From positions 1 through 30,964 of the forward strand of contig CAYQQR010000048.1 in assembly GCA_964420035.1 (NCBI GenBank): DNA of 30,964 nt. The letters run 5' to 3'. This document shows, piece after piece, positions 8,419 through 17,842 of this stretch; position 1 is the stretch's first letter; every line of letters begins with the position of its first letter. Below the pieces are notes generated by a model. That model did not search any database and was not told the origin of the DNA. It saw nothing but the letters and a program-made list of their open reading frames with translations. Both the position numbers and the translations under genes were made by a program. The stretch comes from CAYQQR01 sp964420035 (GTDB lineage Bacteria; Bacteroidota; Bacteroidia; Bacteroidales; SM23-62).

Positions 8419-9060
8419 ATGTTCCTGCTTTCAAAAATACATATGCGGAAATATATTGAAGAAATGTATGATAAAGAATATCTATACTTCAATTGTCTAA
8501 AAAGTTATCGATCAAATAAACTTGATAAAACGGGAAGGCTAGATCCAAGAGAAACTAATCTAAAAAACAGACAATTAAAAACACTCACCCTTAAAACAAG
8601 AGAAGGAAAAGAAATTCCTATTCACAAAGGAAAACAATTCAACGCACAATATATGGAACACATAGTCGATCCCAATATCAATTGCTGCTCGCTTCATTGG
8701 ATTGACATTGAAATTGGAGAACATCCAAAATCATTGACCAACAGACTAGTCGAATTAGGTGACACGACTCTGTTAATATATGATTGGAAGATTTTCCTAG
8801 AAAAACTTGATAAAGCAATTGAAATAAAAGGGCTTGAATATTCTAGAAAAAAAGTAACATATTATAGTCCGGAATTATTTGATGGCGATTTAACATTACA
8901 TCACAAAGATGAAAAATACAAGTGGCAAAATGAATATCGGATTCTGATTTCGCCAACTGACAATAAGCCCCTGAAGCTTAATATACCAGGTCTTAATAGG
9001 ATAAGTGTTGTTATTGAAACAAAAAAACTAAACACATTAAGCATAGAGATTGACAAATGA
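8419..9060 (+). CDS. DUF2971-like protein
   Basis: This 213-residue protein is of unknown function. It resembles the DUF2971 group: an early strand-helix YLYFNCLKSYRSN (25-37) where the family has its 'present in sites' segment, a middle CCSLHW motif (around residues 92-97), and a late YKWQNEYRILIS (around residues 172-183) matching the usual Y..E.E.R pattern. DUF2971 genes are often seen as single cargo genes in defence and mobile regions, with no known biochemical activity. The gene is clearly more AT-rich than the core genes on either side of the island, a sign of separate origin. Its stop is immediately followed by an attC-like palindrome. The family call is moderate. Confidence 0.7.
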   Translation: MFLLSKIHMRKYIEEMYDKEYLYFNCLKSYRSNKLDKTGRLDPRETNLKNRQLKTLTLKTREGKEIPIHKGKQFNAQYMEHIVDPNINCCSLHWIDIEIGEHPKSLTNRLVELGDTTLLIYDWKIFLEKLDKAIEIKGLEYSRKKVTYYSPELFDGDLTLHHKDEKYKWQNEYRILISPTDNKPLKLNIPGLNRISVVIETKKLNTLSIEIDK

Positions 9061-9197
9061 GCCATACATCGCGGGTAAGTAATAAGCGCTTCCGGAAGGG
9101 TCTGTTGTCTTTTTTAAGTAAATTTAAATTACATAACTCAAGGCAAATTTTTGCGAAGGCAGACGTCGCACACGTCGCCTACCCGCGAACGTTATCG
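9061..9197. repeat. Long imperfect palindrome after the DUF2971 gene, possibly attC-like
   Basis: The arms cgcgggta (9070-9077) and tacccgcg (9180-9187) are perfect complements, flanked by gccatac on the left and gttatcg on the right. Inside is a second direct repeat, acgtcgc. It begins one base after the stop of the upstream gene, and the 137-base span is within the range of integron attC sites. The outer boxes fit the attC consensus (RYYYAAC / GTTRRRY) poorly, so this is tentative. The rest of the gap to 9594 is AT-rich and shows no convincing gene. Confidence 0.4.
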
Positions 9198-9594
9198 GTA
9201 AGATTTTTGAAAGAAGTTCAAGAATGAGAATAAGAAGCCTTGCTGCCTTTTAGATTAAGTTGACAAAAAGAGCTAAATATACAAGAAAAACCAAAGGGGA
9301 ATAAAATATGATTTTTAACGAGGGAGTAGATTGATACCACTTCAGGGAAATTTTTGATACCAGATGTATTTTAGATTATATTTCATTTTTTTATCAACTC
9401 CCCACTATTATTGATAGGAAATTACTAAAAAAATAAAAAAATGAAGTTTTTAGGGTGGTATCGTTTTTCTAAGTTAGCTGGTATCATTCGTAATCCTTGT
9501 TATAAGTTTTATGAAATAAAAAGCTATATAATGGTGAGCAACCTTTTTTTCATTAGTACACCTAATCTCAGGTTAGATGTGAAAGGGAACATTT

Positions 9595-9888
9595 ATGGAG
9601 ATTCTAATAATCTGGTTTTTATTTGGTATCGTAAACGCAGTGGTTGCTTCCAACAAAGGACGGAGTGGCTGTGGCTGGTTTGCCCTTGGAGTCCTACTTG
9701 GGCCATTCGGTTTCATTCTTGCTCTTGCAGTTCCTAAGAACCAAGAAGTGGTAGAAAAAGAAGCGGTTCAAAGCGGTTCAGTGAAAAAATGCCCGTATTG
9801 CGCCGAATTGATAAAATCAGAAGCAATAAAATGTCGTTATTGCGGGGCCGAGCTGAACAAGGAGAATTCACGAGAGGGCACCGCCTAA
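9595..9888 (+). CDS. Small membrane protein with C-terminal zinc ribbon
   Basis: This 97-residue protein has a hydrophobic helix at 2-18 (EILIIWFLFGIVNAVVA), a short GRSGCGW turn, and a second hydrophobic helix at 28-46. After a charged linker comes a four-cysteine zinc ribbon: CPYC (66-69) and CRYC (80-83), with the typical AELIKSEAIK spacer and GAEL tail. The pattern of two helices plus a cytoplasmic zinc ribbon is common in small bacterial membrane proteins of unknown role. A purine-rich aaaggga lies 10 bases upstream of the ATG, a plausible ribosome site. An overlapping longer frame starting at 9441 was not preferred because it lacks any domain. The TAA stop lies inside the gcctaac box of the downstream attC-like element. 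Confidence 0.8.
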   Translation: MEILIIWFLFGIVNAVVASNKGRSGCGWFALGVLLGPFGFILALAVPKNQEVVEKEAVQSGSVKKCPYCAELIKSEAIKCRYCGAELNKENSREGTA

Positions 9889-9955
9889 CAAGGCGCTGCC
9901 CCTGATCTCTATTCCGCCGGACATCCAAGGTGGCAGATGAACTTGGTCGTTATAC
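9883..9955. repeat. attC-like site after the zinc-ribbon gene
   Basis: This 73-base imperfect palindrome starts with gcctaac (9883-9889), which matches the attC R'' box exactly, and ends with gttatac (9949-9955), one mismatch from the R' box GTTRRRY. Inner segments pair as ctgcc with ggcag. The upstream gene's stop codon falls inside the first box, as is typical of integron cassettes. No integron integrase is in the window, so this would be an orphan site. Confidence 0.5.
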
Positions 9956-9982
9956 CGAAAGTACAAAAAGCACAGTAAATAC

Positions 9983-12900
9983 ATGAATTCAAACTTATCA
10001 TTTATTACAAACGAAGAAAATCAAAGCCTCAAAGAGAGATTCAGGACGCTCATCAATGACACTTCTTTTTTTAATTGTCTTGTGGGTTACTTTTATTCCA
10101 GCGGTTTTTACGCTGTCTATCCGGCCCTTGAAAAGACCTACAAAATACGAATCCTGATCGGGATCGGCACAAACAGGCAAACATTTGACATGCTGGAACA
10201 GGCACACAGGCAACCACAACCAATATTTGATTTTTCCCATGCCGAAGCCAAACATGAGATTGAAAATTTAGTTGAAGCCGAGATGGCTGATTCCGAAGAC
10301 AACCGAAATGTTGAAGACGGCGTTCATACCTTTATCGATTGGATAAGAAATGGAAAACTGGAGATCAGGGCCTACCCTTCGCAGAAAATCCACGCAAAAC
10401 TCTATATCATGAAATTTCGGGAAGGTGACCGCGATATCGGCCGTGTCATCACCGGTTCAAGCAATTTCACTCAGTCCGGCCTGGTCGATAATCTGGAATT
10501 CAATGTGGAGTTGCAACGACCCGAAGATTACAACTTTGCCTTAAAAAAGTTCAACGAATTGTGGGAAAATGCAGTTGATGTGGGCGAAAAATATGTGCAG
10601 ACGATTCAGAACAAAACCTGGTTAAACCAAGATATTACCCCCTATGAGCTTTATTTGAAATTCCTTTATGAATATTTCAAGGATGAGCTCAGCCAGGCGG
10701 ATGAAGTTTTCATAAAATATCTGCCCCAGGATTTCAAGAAACTTGAATACCAGGAGCAGGCGGTGTTGAATGCCAAAAAAATCCTCCTGGAATATGGCGG
10801 TGTATTTATCTCTGACGTGGTAGGGCTTGGGAAAACCTACATCTCAGCCATGCTTGCCGGTCAACTGGACGGTCGAACACTTGTTATCGCACCCCCCGTT
10901 CTTTTGAAAAAATCTAATCCGGGCTCCTGGCCGAATGTGTTTTCAGACTTCAGGGTTCCCGCGGATTTTGAATCACTCGGGAAACTGGATGATCTATTAA
11001 ACAGGGGTACGGAGAAATACACCAATATCATCATTGATGAAGCGCACCGTTTTCGCACGGAAACAACCATAACTTATGAAAAACTGGCGGAAATATGCCG
11101 AGGCAAACGGGTGATCCTGGTAACAGCGACACCCTACAATAATACGCCACAGGATATCCTGAGCCTGCTGAAGCTGTTCCAGAAAGTGAAAAAAAGCTCC
11201 ATCCCGAACCTTCCCGACCTGGAATCGTTTTTCGGCAAGCTCGAAAAGAAACTCAAGAAGCTGGATCGTAAGCAGGACTTTGCCGAATACATAAGCACCG
11301 TCAAAGAGAACGCCCGGGAAATCCGGGATAAGGTTTTAAAGTACCTGATGGTACGCCGTACCCGGACCGAAATCGAAAAATACTTTAAAAAAGATATTGA
11401 GGAGCAGGGGTTGAAATTCCCCCTGGTCGAAAAACCCGCTCCGCTTTTTTATGAATTGAACGATAAAGAAGATGAAATATTTAACAAAACAATTAACCTT
11501 ATCGCCAATCAGTTCAGATACGCCCGCTACATGCCCCTACTGTATTATGAAGGCAAGATCGATCAGCTTGAAGCTCAGTCCCAGCGGAATATGGGCCGGT
11601 TTATGAAAATCCTGCTGGTCAAACGGCTGGAAAGTAGTTTTTACGCGTTCCGTAATTCGGTAGACCGATTCTTATATTCCTATGAAATGTTCCTCAAGGA
11701 ATTTGATAATGGTTTTGTATACGTTAGCAAAAAACATACCAACAAGATATTTGAACTGCTGGAAAACGACGATGACGAGGCGATTCAAAGGATGATCGAT
11801 GAAGGCAAGGCGGAAAAATATGAGAGCAAGGATTTTAGGGATGACCTGAAAACGGACCTGGAGCATGACCTCGAAATCTTAAAAGAGATTAAACACCTCT
11901 GGCAGCAGGTACAGCAGGATCCAAAACTTATACGGTTCAAAGAGGAACTGTCAAAAAACCGCATTTTAAAGAACAATCATCTGATAATCTTTACAGAATC
12001 CAAAGAAACCGCCAATTATCTGTATAAAAACACAGACCGGCAATATCCCGGAAAAGTGCTTCTGTTTACCGGCGATTCGGGAGAATACGTCCGGGATAAA
12101 GTCATCGAAAATTTTGATGCCCGGGCTCGTCATAAAAAAGACGATCATCGCATCCTGATTTCCACCGAAGTGCTTTCTGAAGGCGTCAACCTGCACCGTG
12201 CCAATGTGGTGATCAATTATGACATCCCCTGGAACCCGACCCGCATGATGCAGCGGGTTGGCCGCATCAACCGGGTGGATACGCCCTTTGACGTCATCCA
12301 TACCTTTAATTTTTTCCCGACGGTGCAGTCCAATGACCAGATCAAATTAAGAGAAGCCGCGGAAGGCAAAATCAACGCCTTTCTGACGCTGCTCGGCGGG
12401 GACGCGGAACTGTTGACCGAAGGGGAACCCATTGGCTCCCATGAGCTTTTCGACCGTCTGACCTCAAAGAATACACTGGAAGGAGATGAGGAAACCGAGG
12501 AAAGCGAGTTGAAATACCTGCATGTGATTCGAGAAATTAGAGAGAAACAGCCGGCCTTGTTTGAACAAATCAAGCGACTTCCTAAAAAAGCCCGCACTGC
12601 AAAAGAAGGCAAAGTCAGCCCGGACGCGCTCATTACCTACTTCCGGCTGGGAAAACTGCAAAAGTTCTTTATGGCACACGCAAAAAATGCAGCCGCGGAA
12701 CTGGACTTCATGACCGCCGCCGGTCTGTTTGAGAGCAAGACGGCTGAAAAAAAGAAAAACCTGCCAGCGCACATCTATGATCTGCTGGATAAAAACAAGG
12801 AAGCTTTTATCATCGCCACCACCGAGGAAATGGCGGAACCCAAAAAGAAAAAGGGCCGGGACAGCGCCGCCAATATCCTTCGGATTCTAAAAGCTACGCT

Positions 12901-13174
12901 CAAAAATACGCAGAAATTCACCGATGAGCAGGAGCTTTACCTAAAAAAGGTATTGACCCAGCTCGAAGAGGGAGGTCTCCCCAAACAGACCGCCAAAAAC
13001 ACCTTAAAAGCGCTCAACGACCTTGGCGAAGAACTCGTCAATCCCTTCAAGGTGCTGGCAGTTTTGCAGACGTACATCCCCGAACGGCTGCTGCAAAGTC
13101 ATTACGCTGAACAAAACCCGGCTGTATTGGGCAAACGTGAAGTGATACTATCATTGTATATGACGGGTGAATAG
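9983..13174 (+). CDS. PLD-family nuclease fused to SF2 (SNF2-like) helicase
   Basis: This 1063-residue protein should bind, cut and translocate on DNA. The N-terminal about 200 residues form a phospholipase-D-type nuclease domain: H137-A-K139 in KIHAKLYIMKF, then GSSNFTQSG (158-166) and E172. This H-K-N-E layout resembles the BfiI/NgoFVII restriction nucleases, and a single copy implies dimerisation. The helicase follows: Walker A DVVGLGKTY with K284, DEAH at 352-355, TATPYNN at 381-387, and lobe 2 with STEVLSEGVNLHRANVVI and motif VI QRVGRINRVD near 755. The C-terminal 300 residues are lysine-rich and helical, without a recognised domain. It is the first gene of the defence operon, 3 bases before the next gene. 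DISARM has a SNF2 helicase and a PLD protein as separate genes; here they are one chain. Confidence 0.92.
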   Translation: MNSNLSFITNEENQSLKERFRTLINDTSFFNCLVGYFYSSGFYAVYPALEKTYKIRILIGIGTNRQTFDMLEQAHRQPQPIFDFSHAEAKHEIENLVEAEMADSEDNRNVEDGVHTFIDWIRNGKLEIRAYPSQKIHAKLYIMKFREGDRDIGRVITGSSNFTQSGLVDNLEFNVELQRPEDYNFALKKFNELWENAVDVGEKYVQTIQNKTWLNQDITPYELYLKFLYEYFKDELSQADEVFIKYLPQDFKKLEYQEQAVLNAKKILLEYGGVFISDVVGLGKTYISAMLAGQLDGRTLVIAPPVLLKKSNPGSWPNVFSDFRVPADFESLGKLDDLLNRGTEKYTNIIIDEAHRFRTETTITYEKLAEICRGKRVILVTATPYNNTPQDILSLLKLFQKVKKSSIPNLPDLESFFGKLEKKLKKLDRKQDFAEYISTVKENAREIRDKVLKYLMVRRTRTEIEKYFKKDIEEQGLKFPLVEKPAPLFYELNDKEDEIFNKTINLIANQFRYARYMPLLYYEGKIDQLEAQSQRNMGRFMKILLVKRLESSFYAFRNSVDRFLYSYEMFLKEFDNGFVYVSKKHTNKIFELLENDDDEAIQRMIDEGKAEKYESKDFRDDLKTDLEHDLEILKEIKHLWQQVQQDPKLIRFKEELSKNRILKNNHLIIFTESKETANYLYKNTDRQYPGKVLLFTGDSGEYVRDKVIENFDARARHKKDDHRILISTEVLSEGVNLHRANVVINYDIPWNPTRMMQRVGRINRVDTPFDVIHTFNFFPTVQSNDQIKLREAAEGKINAFLTLLGGDAELLTEGEPIGSHELFDRLTSKNTLEGDEETEESELKYLHVIREIREKQPALFEQIKRLPKKARTAKEGKVSPDALITYFRLGKLQKFFMAHAKNAAAELDFMTAAGLFESKTAEKKKNLPAHIYDLLDKNKEAFIIATTEEMAEPKKKKGRDSAANILRILKATLKNTQKFTDEQELYLKKVLTQLEEGGLPKQTAKNTLKALNDLGEELVNPFKVLAVLQTYIPERLLQSHYAEQNPAVLGKREVILSLYMTGE

Positions 13175-13177
13175 TCC

Positions 13178-14491
13178 ATGGTAAACAAGGAATCCCAAAA
13201 CATAGAATACAAACAAACCTGGCGGCAGGATTGCCTCAAAGTGATATCTGCTTTTGCAAACGGTAAAGGGGGGAAATTGTTTGTCGGCGTGGATGATAAC
13301 GGTAATGTTGTTGAATTAAAAAACATGAAACAACTACTGGAGGACATTCCCAACACTGTTCGGCAAAAAGCCGGGATTGTCCCTTCGGTGGAACTCACTG
13401 GCAAAGGGGTTATTGAAATTACGATTCCACCGAGTCCTGTGCCGGTATCTTACAATGGTAAATTTTATATAAGAAGCGGCAGCACTGTGCAGGAACTACA
13501 GGGAAGAGATCTGGCTGACTTTCTGATGGGAAAAACAGGCAATTCATGGGATGAGGTAATTGAAGAGCAAGCAGACATAAATATATATGACAAAGAAGCT
13601 ATTGAGAAATTCAAAAAATATGCTGTTGACCGTATTCCTTCCATTAGCAAAGAAACCGATATTAAAACAATTCTGAAAAAACTCAATCTGATTAAAAAAA
13701 ACCGCTTTAAAAGGGCGACGACGCTTCTTTTCGGAAAGGATCCACAAAAATTCTATCGACAATCAGTGGTCAAAATCGGGAAATTTTTGTCTGATACTGA
13801 GATTCAAACCACTGACATTGTCAAAGGAAACCTTTTTTCCCAACTGGAAAATTCACTGGAAATACTACGGACAAAGTATCTTGTCAGTAATATAAAATAT
13901 GAGGGAATTCATCGCCGGGACATTCTTGAATATCCTGATGAAGCCTTGAGAGAAGCCATTATCAACGCACTTATCCATCGGGATTACTCGGGTACAGGCC
14001 AGATTCAGATACGGGTTTATCCTGACAAATTGATAATCATGAATGAAGGCAGGCTGCCAACGGAAGTTTCTGTAGAAAAACTCAAAACCAGCCATCTGTC
14101 CATACCGCGAAACACGCTCCTGGCAGAGGTATTCTATTTTGCGGGATTTATAGAAGCCTGGGGACACGGCACGATTAAAATTGTGAGAAAATGTCTGGAG
14201 CAAGGTCTGCCCGAGCCTGATTTCAAAGAAGAGAACGGCGTTATAACCGTTATTTTCTATAAGGATAAATGGAACGAGGAGAATCTGAATAAGCTGGGTC
14301 TGAATAAGCGGCAAATTAAGGCGATATTGTATGTGAAAAAAAATGGGAAAATTACTAATAGAGAATACAGAGAACTGAATAATATTTCTGATGAAGGAGC
14401 CAGGATCGATCTGAATATTCTTGTTGAAAAGGAAATCTTAATTCAAAAAGGTAAAGGAAGAGCTGTTCAATATATTCTGGCAGAAGGGTAA
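13178..14491 (+). CDS. AlbA_2/HATPase-type transcriptional regulator or Schlafen-like AAA_4 protein
   Basis: This 437-residue protein has an N-terminal AlbA_2 (divergent AAA_4, Schlafen-like) domain: an early E10-YK, then FANGKGGKLFVGVDDNG (26-42) and IPPSPVPVSYNGKFYIRSGS near 88-107. A C-terminal HATPase_c_4 domain spans about 250-350: ALREAIINALIHRDYSGTG, LIIMNEGRLP, then WGHGTIKIVRKCLEQGLPEP. The tail, after about 365, looks like a winged helix (LNKRQIKAILYVKKNGKITNREY). Such proteins are commonly annotated as regulators. In restriction loci they recur beside the methylase or helicase and may regulate the operon or take part in defence; which one is not visible here. It starts 3 bases after the helicase stop, so the two are almost certainly co-translated. 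Confidence 0.88.
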   Translation: MVNKESQNIEYKQTWRQDCLKVISAFANGKGGKLFVGVDDNGNVVELKNMKQLLEDIPNTVRQKAGIVPSVELTGKGVIEITIPPSPVPVSYNGKFYIRSGSTVQELQGRDLADFLMGKTGNSWDEVIEEQADINIYDKEAIEKFKKYAVDRIPSISKETDIKTILKKLNLIKKNRFKRATTLLFGKDPQKFYRQSVVKIGKFLSDTEIQTTDIVKGNLFSQLENSLEILRTKYLVSNIKYEGIHRRDILEYPDEALREAIINALIHRDYSGTGQIQIRVYPDKLIIMNEGRLPTEVSVEKLKTSHLSIPRNTLLAEVFYFAGFIEAWGHGTIKIVRKCLEQGLPEPDFKEENGVITVIFYKDKWNEENLNKLGLNKRQIKAILYVKKNGKITNREYRELNNISDEGARIDLNILVEKEILIQKGKGRAVQYILAEG

Positions 14492-14506
14492 ATACCTGGT
14501 GATTAC

Positions 14507-14542
14507 TTGGCGTTCGATTGGCATTTTTGGCAATTATTTGGC
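14507..14542. repeat. Four phased TTGGC repeats between regulator and methylase genes
   Basis: The pentamer ttggc starts at 14507, 14518, 14527 and 14538, so the spacings of 11, 9 and 11 bases are close to one helical turn. It lies in the 94-base gap upstream of the methylase gene. It could be an operator for the adjacent regulator, or the remains of a repeat expansion. Confidence 0.5.
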
Positions 14543-14585
14543 GATTAATGTTATTATGAGAAAAGTTTAAACAGGATTGTAAGCT

Positions 14586-17500
14586 ATGAATAAACAGCAG
14601 GCACGGAAAATCATCGCGGAAACCTTTGAAAGCCCGTTTAACAAAGACCGGTTCATCAAGTTTGTCAAAAACCTGCTCAATCGCATCGATGATGCTCCAT
14701 TCACCTACCAGGGTAACTATATCCCGGAGAAGTTCAGGCAGTATATCAGATCCCTGGAGCGTATCGGCAAGTTCAGCGATGGGGAAAAGAGCCTCGATAT
14801 CCTTATCGTCACTTTGAAAAAAGATACTTCACTGGAACGCGCCCGCACCATGCAGCGCAATTTTATCGCCTGGTATTTGAACGGTAGCCGCGGCGGGGAA
14901 ATGAAAGACTCGGCCCTGGCAGCCTATGTGTCGCCTGATTCAGAAGACTGGCGCTTTTCCCTGGTAAAGATGGATTACAAATTTGAAAAGACCGAAACCG
15001 GGAAAATGAAAGTCAAAGAAGACTTTACACCGGCCCGGCGCTGGTCTTTTCTGGTGGGCGCCAATGAAAAAAGCCATACTGCCCAGAGCCGGTTGATAAA
15101 CATCTTAGCCAACGATGAACAGGATCCCACCCTTGTCGAACTGGAAAACGCCTTCAACATTGAAACCGTCACCAGGGAGTTCTTCCTTAAATATCGTGAT
15201 CTGTTTATCTGCACCAAGGAAGCATTGGACAGGGTGGTTCAAACAGACCCCAAAGTCAAAGCCGATTTCGAAGCCAAGGGCGTGGATACGGTCAACTTTA
15301 CCAAAAAATTGCTGGGACAAATTGTGTTTCTCTATTTTTTGCAGAAAAAGGGGTGGTTCGGCGTGGGGCGTGATGACGACTGGGGCGCCGGTTCAAAACA
15401 GTTCTTAAGGCAACTCTTTGCGGGTAATCATGGTAACTACAAGAACTTTTTCAACGATATTCTTGAGCCGCTATTTTACGAAGCCCTGCGCATCGACCGC
15501 AGCCATGATGACGATTATTACAGCCGCTTCAACTGCAAAATTCCTTTCTTAAACGGCGGGCTGTTCGACCCCATCGGCAATTATGACTGGGTGCATACCG
15601 ACATCATTCTGCCCGATGACCTGTTTTCCAACCCCCGCAAAACCAAAGAGGGCGATACCGGCGACGGCATCCTGGATGTGTTCGACCGCTACAACTTTAC
15701 CGTGCGCGAAGACGAACCACTGGAAAAGGAAGTCGCCATCGACCCGGAATTGCTGGGCAAGGCTTACGAAAAATTCAACGCCATCCGTCCCGACAATTTC
15801 GATGAATTCACCAGGGCGCTTAAGAGTGGCAAGAAGGGCGAGGAAAACAAGTTCAACAAAAAGTTCGGCGTCTATTACACCCCGCGGGAAATCGTGCATT
15901 ACATGTGCAAGCAGAGCCTGATCAAATACCTCTACGCCCAGGCCGAAGAAGCCTATCTATCGGATACGATAAAAAAACAGGACATGGAAGACCTGATTGA
16001 AGTCGGGGAACTGATCACCGAGCATGAAGCCACCGCCCTCATCAAACAGGAAAAGATCAAAAACGGCATCCAGAAATCCACGGAATACGCAGCCCTGTTG
16101 TCCGACAGCATCCGCGACAACGCCGCGTCTATCGATAAATGGCTGGAAGAGATCACGGTCTGCGACCCGGCCGTGGGGTCCGGCGCTTTTCCGGTGGGCA
16201 TGATGAATGAGATCGTGCGCACCAGAAACGTGTTGTCCGTTTTCCTGAACGATTCACAGAGGAGGGATTACGAATTCAAACGCCGCTGCATCGAGCATTC
16301 TCTTTACGGCGTGGACATCGACCCCGGCGCGGTGGAGATCGCCAAGCTGCGGCTGTGGCTGTCGCTGGTGGTGGATGAAGAAGACATCAAAAACATCAGG
16401 CCGCTGCCGAATTTGGATTATAAAATCGTCTGCGGCAATTCCCTGCTGAGTGTGGAGAAAGACCTGTTCAACCAGCAACTTTTTGCAGAACTGGAGCGCA
16501 TAAAACCTCTTTACTTTAATGAAACCAACCCCACCAGAAAGCAGGAATACAAAAAACAGATAGACGACCTGATCAGCCAGATTACCAACGGGCATACGGA
16601 ATTTGATTTTGAGGTCTATTTCTCAGAGGTGTTTCATGAGAAGGGAGGATTTGATGTAGTAATTGCTAATCCGCCGTATGTTGATATTAAGGGCTTACCA
16701 CCTACGTACGTTAAGTTACTGTTTAGACAATTTGGAACTGCCCATAATAGGATTAATCTTTATTCCGTTTTCATCGAAAAATCTTACAATATTCTCAGGA
16801 ATAAAGGAACTCTAACATATATTATACCAAACTCAATCCTTCTTAACAGTTCATACATTAAAATTCGTGAACTTATTGTAAAGGACGTTACAAAAATAAT
16901 GAAATTGCCAGATAATATTTTTGAGCATTCCATTGTTGAAACAGTTATTTTGATTCTGGTAAAACAATGTAGCTCCGACAAAGTTTACGGGTCTTATTAC
17001 AAAAACAATGACAAAATCGATTTTAACAATTTGGCTTTTAAAATTTTCTCAAGGAATTTATGGGTTGAAGACGAGCATTATAAGTTTAACATCTTTATTT
17101 CCCCCCAAATCACAGAAATAGTTAGAAAGACTGAGAATAATTCTTTTAAATTACAGGACTTTGTTGAATTTTCTTTAGGTCTCACACCCTATGATAAATA
17201 CAAAGGACACAGTCAAAATTTAATCAAAAGGAGGGGGTTTCATTCTAAAGAAAAAAAGGATGACACCTATGTTCCTTTGATTTTAGGAAAAAATATACTT
17301 AGATATCATATTGACAACAAAGTAAATGAGTATCTTAAATATGGTGAATGGTTAGGCGCTCCCAGACAAAGAAAATTTTTTATCTCACCAAGAATTATTG
17401 TACGACAAATAATTTCTGGAAATCCTCCACGTATCTATGCTGGATATACAGAAGAAGAGCTTTATCACACTCAAGTTGGTTTTGTGATAATTAGTAAACC

Positions 17501-17840
17501 ATCAAATGGCTTATCATTAAAATATTTATTAGCATTAATCAACAGTACTTTAATTAACTTTTATCATACTTATCGCTTTTTGGATGTTGAAAAAAAGACA
17601 TTTCAAAAAATATTAATAGAAAATTGTAAGCTGTTTCCAATAAAAAAAAGATCTGATCAACAGCAAAGGCCTTTTATGGAAATCGTAGACAAAATCCTAA
17701 CCATCACCAAAGACGCCGATTATCTGCAAAACCCCGCCAGGCAGGCGCAGGTGAAGGAATACGAAAAACAAATCGACCGGATGGTCTATGAACTCTACGA
17801 CCTGAAAGAAGAAGAGATAAAAATAGTAGAGGGTGTATAG
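14586..17840 (+). CDS. Eco57I-like adenine-specific DNA methylase (type IIG-like)
   Basis: This 1084-residue protein should methylate adenine at N6 using S-adenosylmethionine. Motif I is CDPAVGSGAF (526-535) and motif IV is NPPY (695-698). The characteristic SLYGVDIDPGAVEIAKLRLWL stretch lies between them, written here in two parts: SLYGVDIDPG, then AVEIAKLRLWL. The N-terminal 500 residues contain the family's SFLVGANEKSHTAQSRL segment and KFGVYYTPREIVHYMC. An N-terminal nuclease could not be confirmed. Residues about 700-1030 form the target-recognition region. The tail ends in MVYELYDLKEEEIKIVEGV, typical of type IIG enzymes. Composition shifts sharply inside the gene: 68% GC at 16321-16380, 27% at 16801-16860 and 57% at 17701-17760 by direct count, so the recognition region looks imported. 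The next gene starts 2 bases later. Confidence 0.93.
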   Translation: MNKQQARKIIAETFESPFNKDRFIKFVKNLLNRIDDAPFTYQGNYIPEKFRQYIRSLERIGKFSDGEKSLDILIVTLKKDTSLERARTMQRNFIAWYLNGSRGGEMKDSALAAYVSPDSEDWRFSLVKMDYKFEKTETGKMKVKEDFTPARRWSFLVGANEKSHTAQSRLINILANDEQDPTLVELENAFNIETVTREFFLKYRDLFICTKEALDRVVQTDPKVKADFEAKGVDTVNFTKKLLGQIVFLYFLQKKGWFGVGRDDDWGAGSKQFLRQLFAGNHGNYKNFFNDILEPLFYEALRIDRSHDDDYYSRFNCKIPFLNGGLFDPIGNYDWVHTDIILPDDLFSNPRKTKEGDTGDGILDVFDRYNFTVREDEPLEKEVAIDPELLGKAYEKFNAIRPDNFDEFTRALKSGKKGEENKFNKKFGVYYTPREIVHYMCKQSLIKYLYAQAEEAYLSDTIKKQDMEDLIEVGELITEHEATALIKQEKIKNGIQKSTEYAALLSDSIRDNAASIDKWLEEITVCDPAVGSGAFPVGMMNEIVRTRNVLSVFLNDSQRRDYEFKRRCIEHSLYGVDIDPGAVEIAKLRLWLSLVVDEEDIKNIRPLPNLDYKIVCGNSLLSVEKDLFNQQLFAELERIKPLYFNETNPTRKQEYKKQIDDLISQITNGHTEFDFEVYFSEVFHEKGGFDVVIANPPYVDIKGLPPTYVKLLFRQFGTAHNRINLYSVFIEKSYNILRNKGTLTYIIPNSILLNSSYIKIRELIVKDVTKIMKLPDNIFEHSIVETVILILVKQCSSDKVYGSYYKNNDKIDFNNLAFKIFSRNLWVEDEHYKFNIFISPQITEIVRKTENNSFKLQDFVEFSLGLTPYDKYKGHSQNLIKRRGFHSKEKKDDTYVPLILGKNILRYHIDNKVNEYLKYGEWLGAPRQRKFFISPRIIVRQIISGNPPRIYAGYTEEELYHTQVGFVIISKPSNGLSLKYLLALINSTLINFYHTYRFLDVEKKTFQKILIENCKLFPIKKRSDQQQRPFMEIVDKILTITKDADYLQNPARQAQVKEYEKQIDRMVYELYDLKEEEIKIVEGV

Positions 17841-17842
17841 TC

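Noticed and set aside
9441..9737. A 98-codon plus-strand frame overlapping the zinc-ribbon gene
   Set aside because: It has no domain; its first half is AT-rich gap sequence, and it reads the zinc-ribbon gene in the wrong frame. The 9595 start gives a protein with clear helices and a zinc ribbon.
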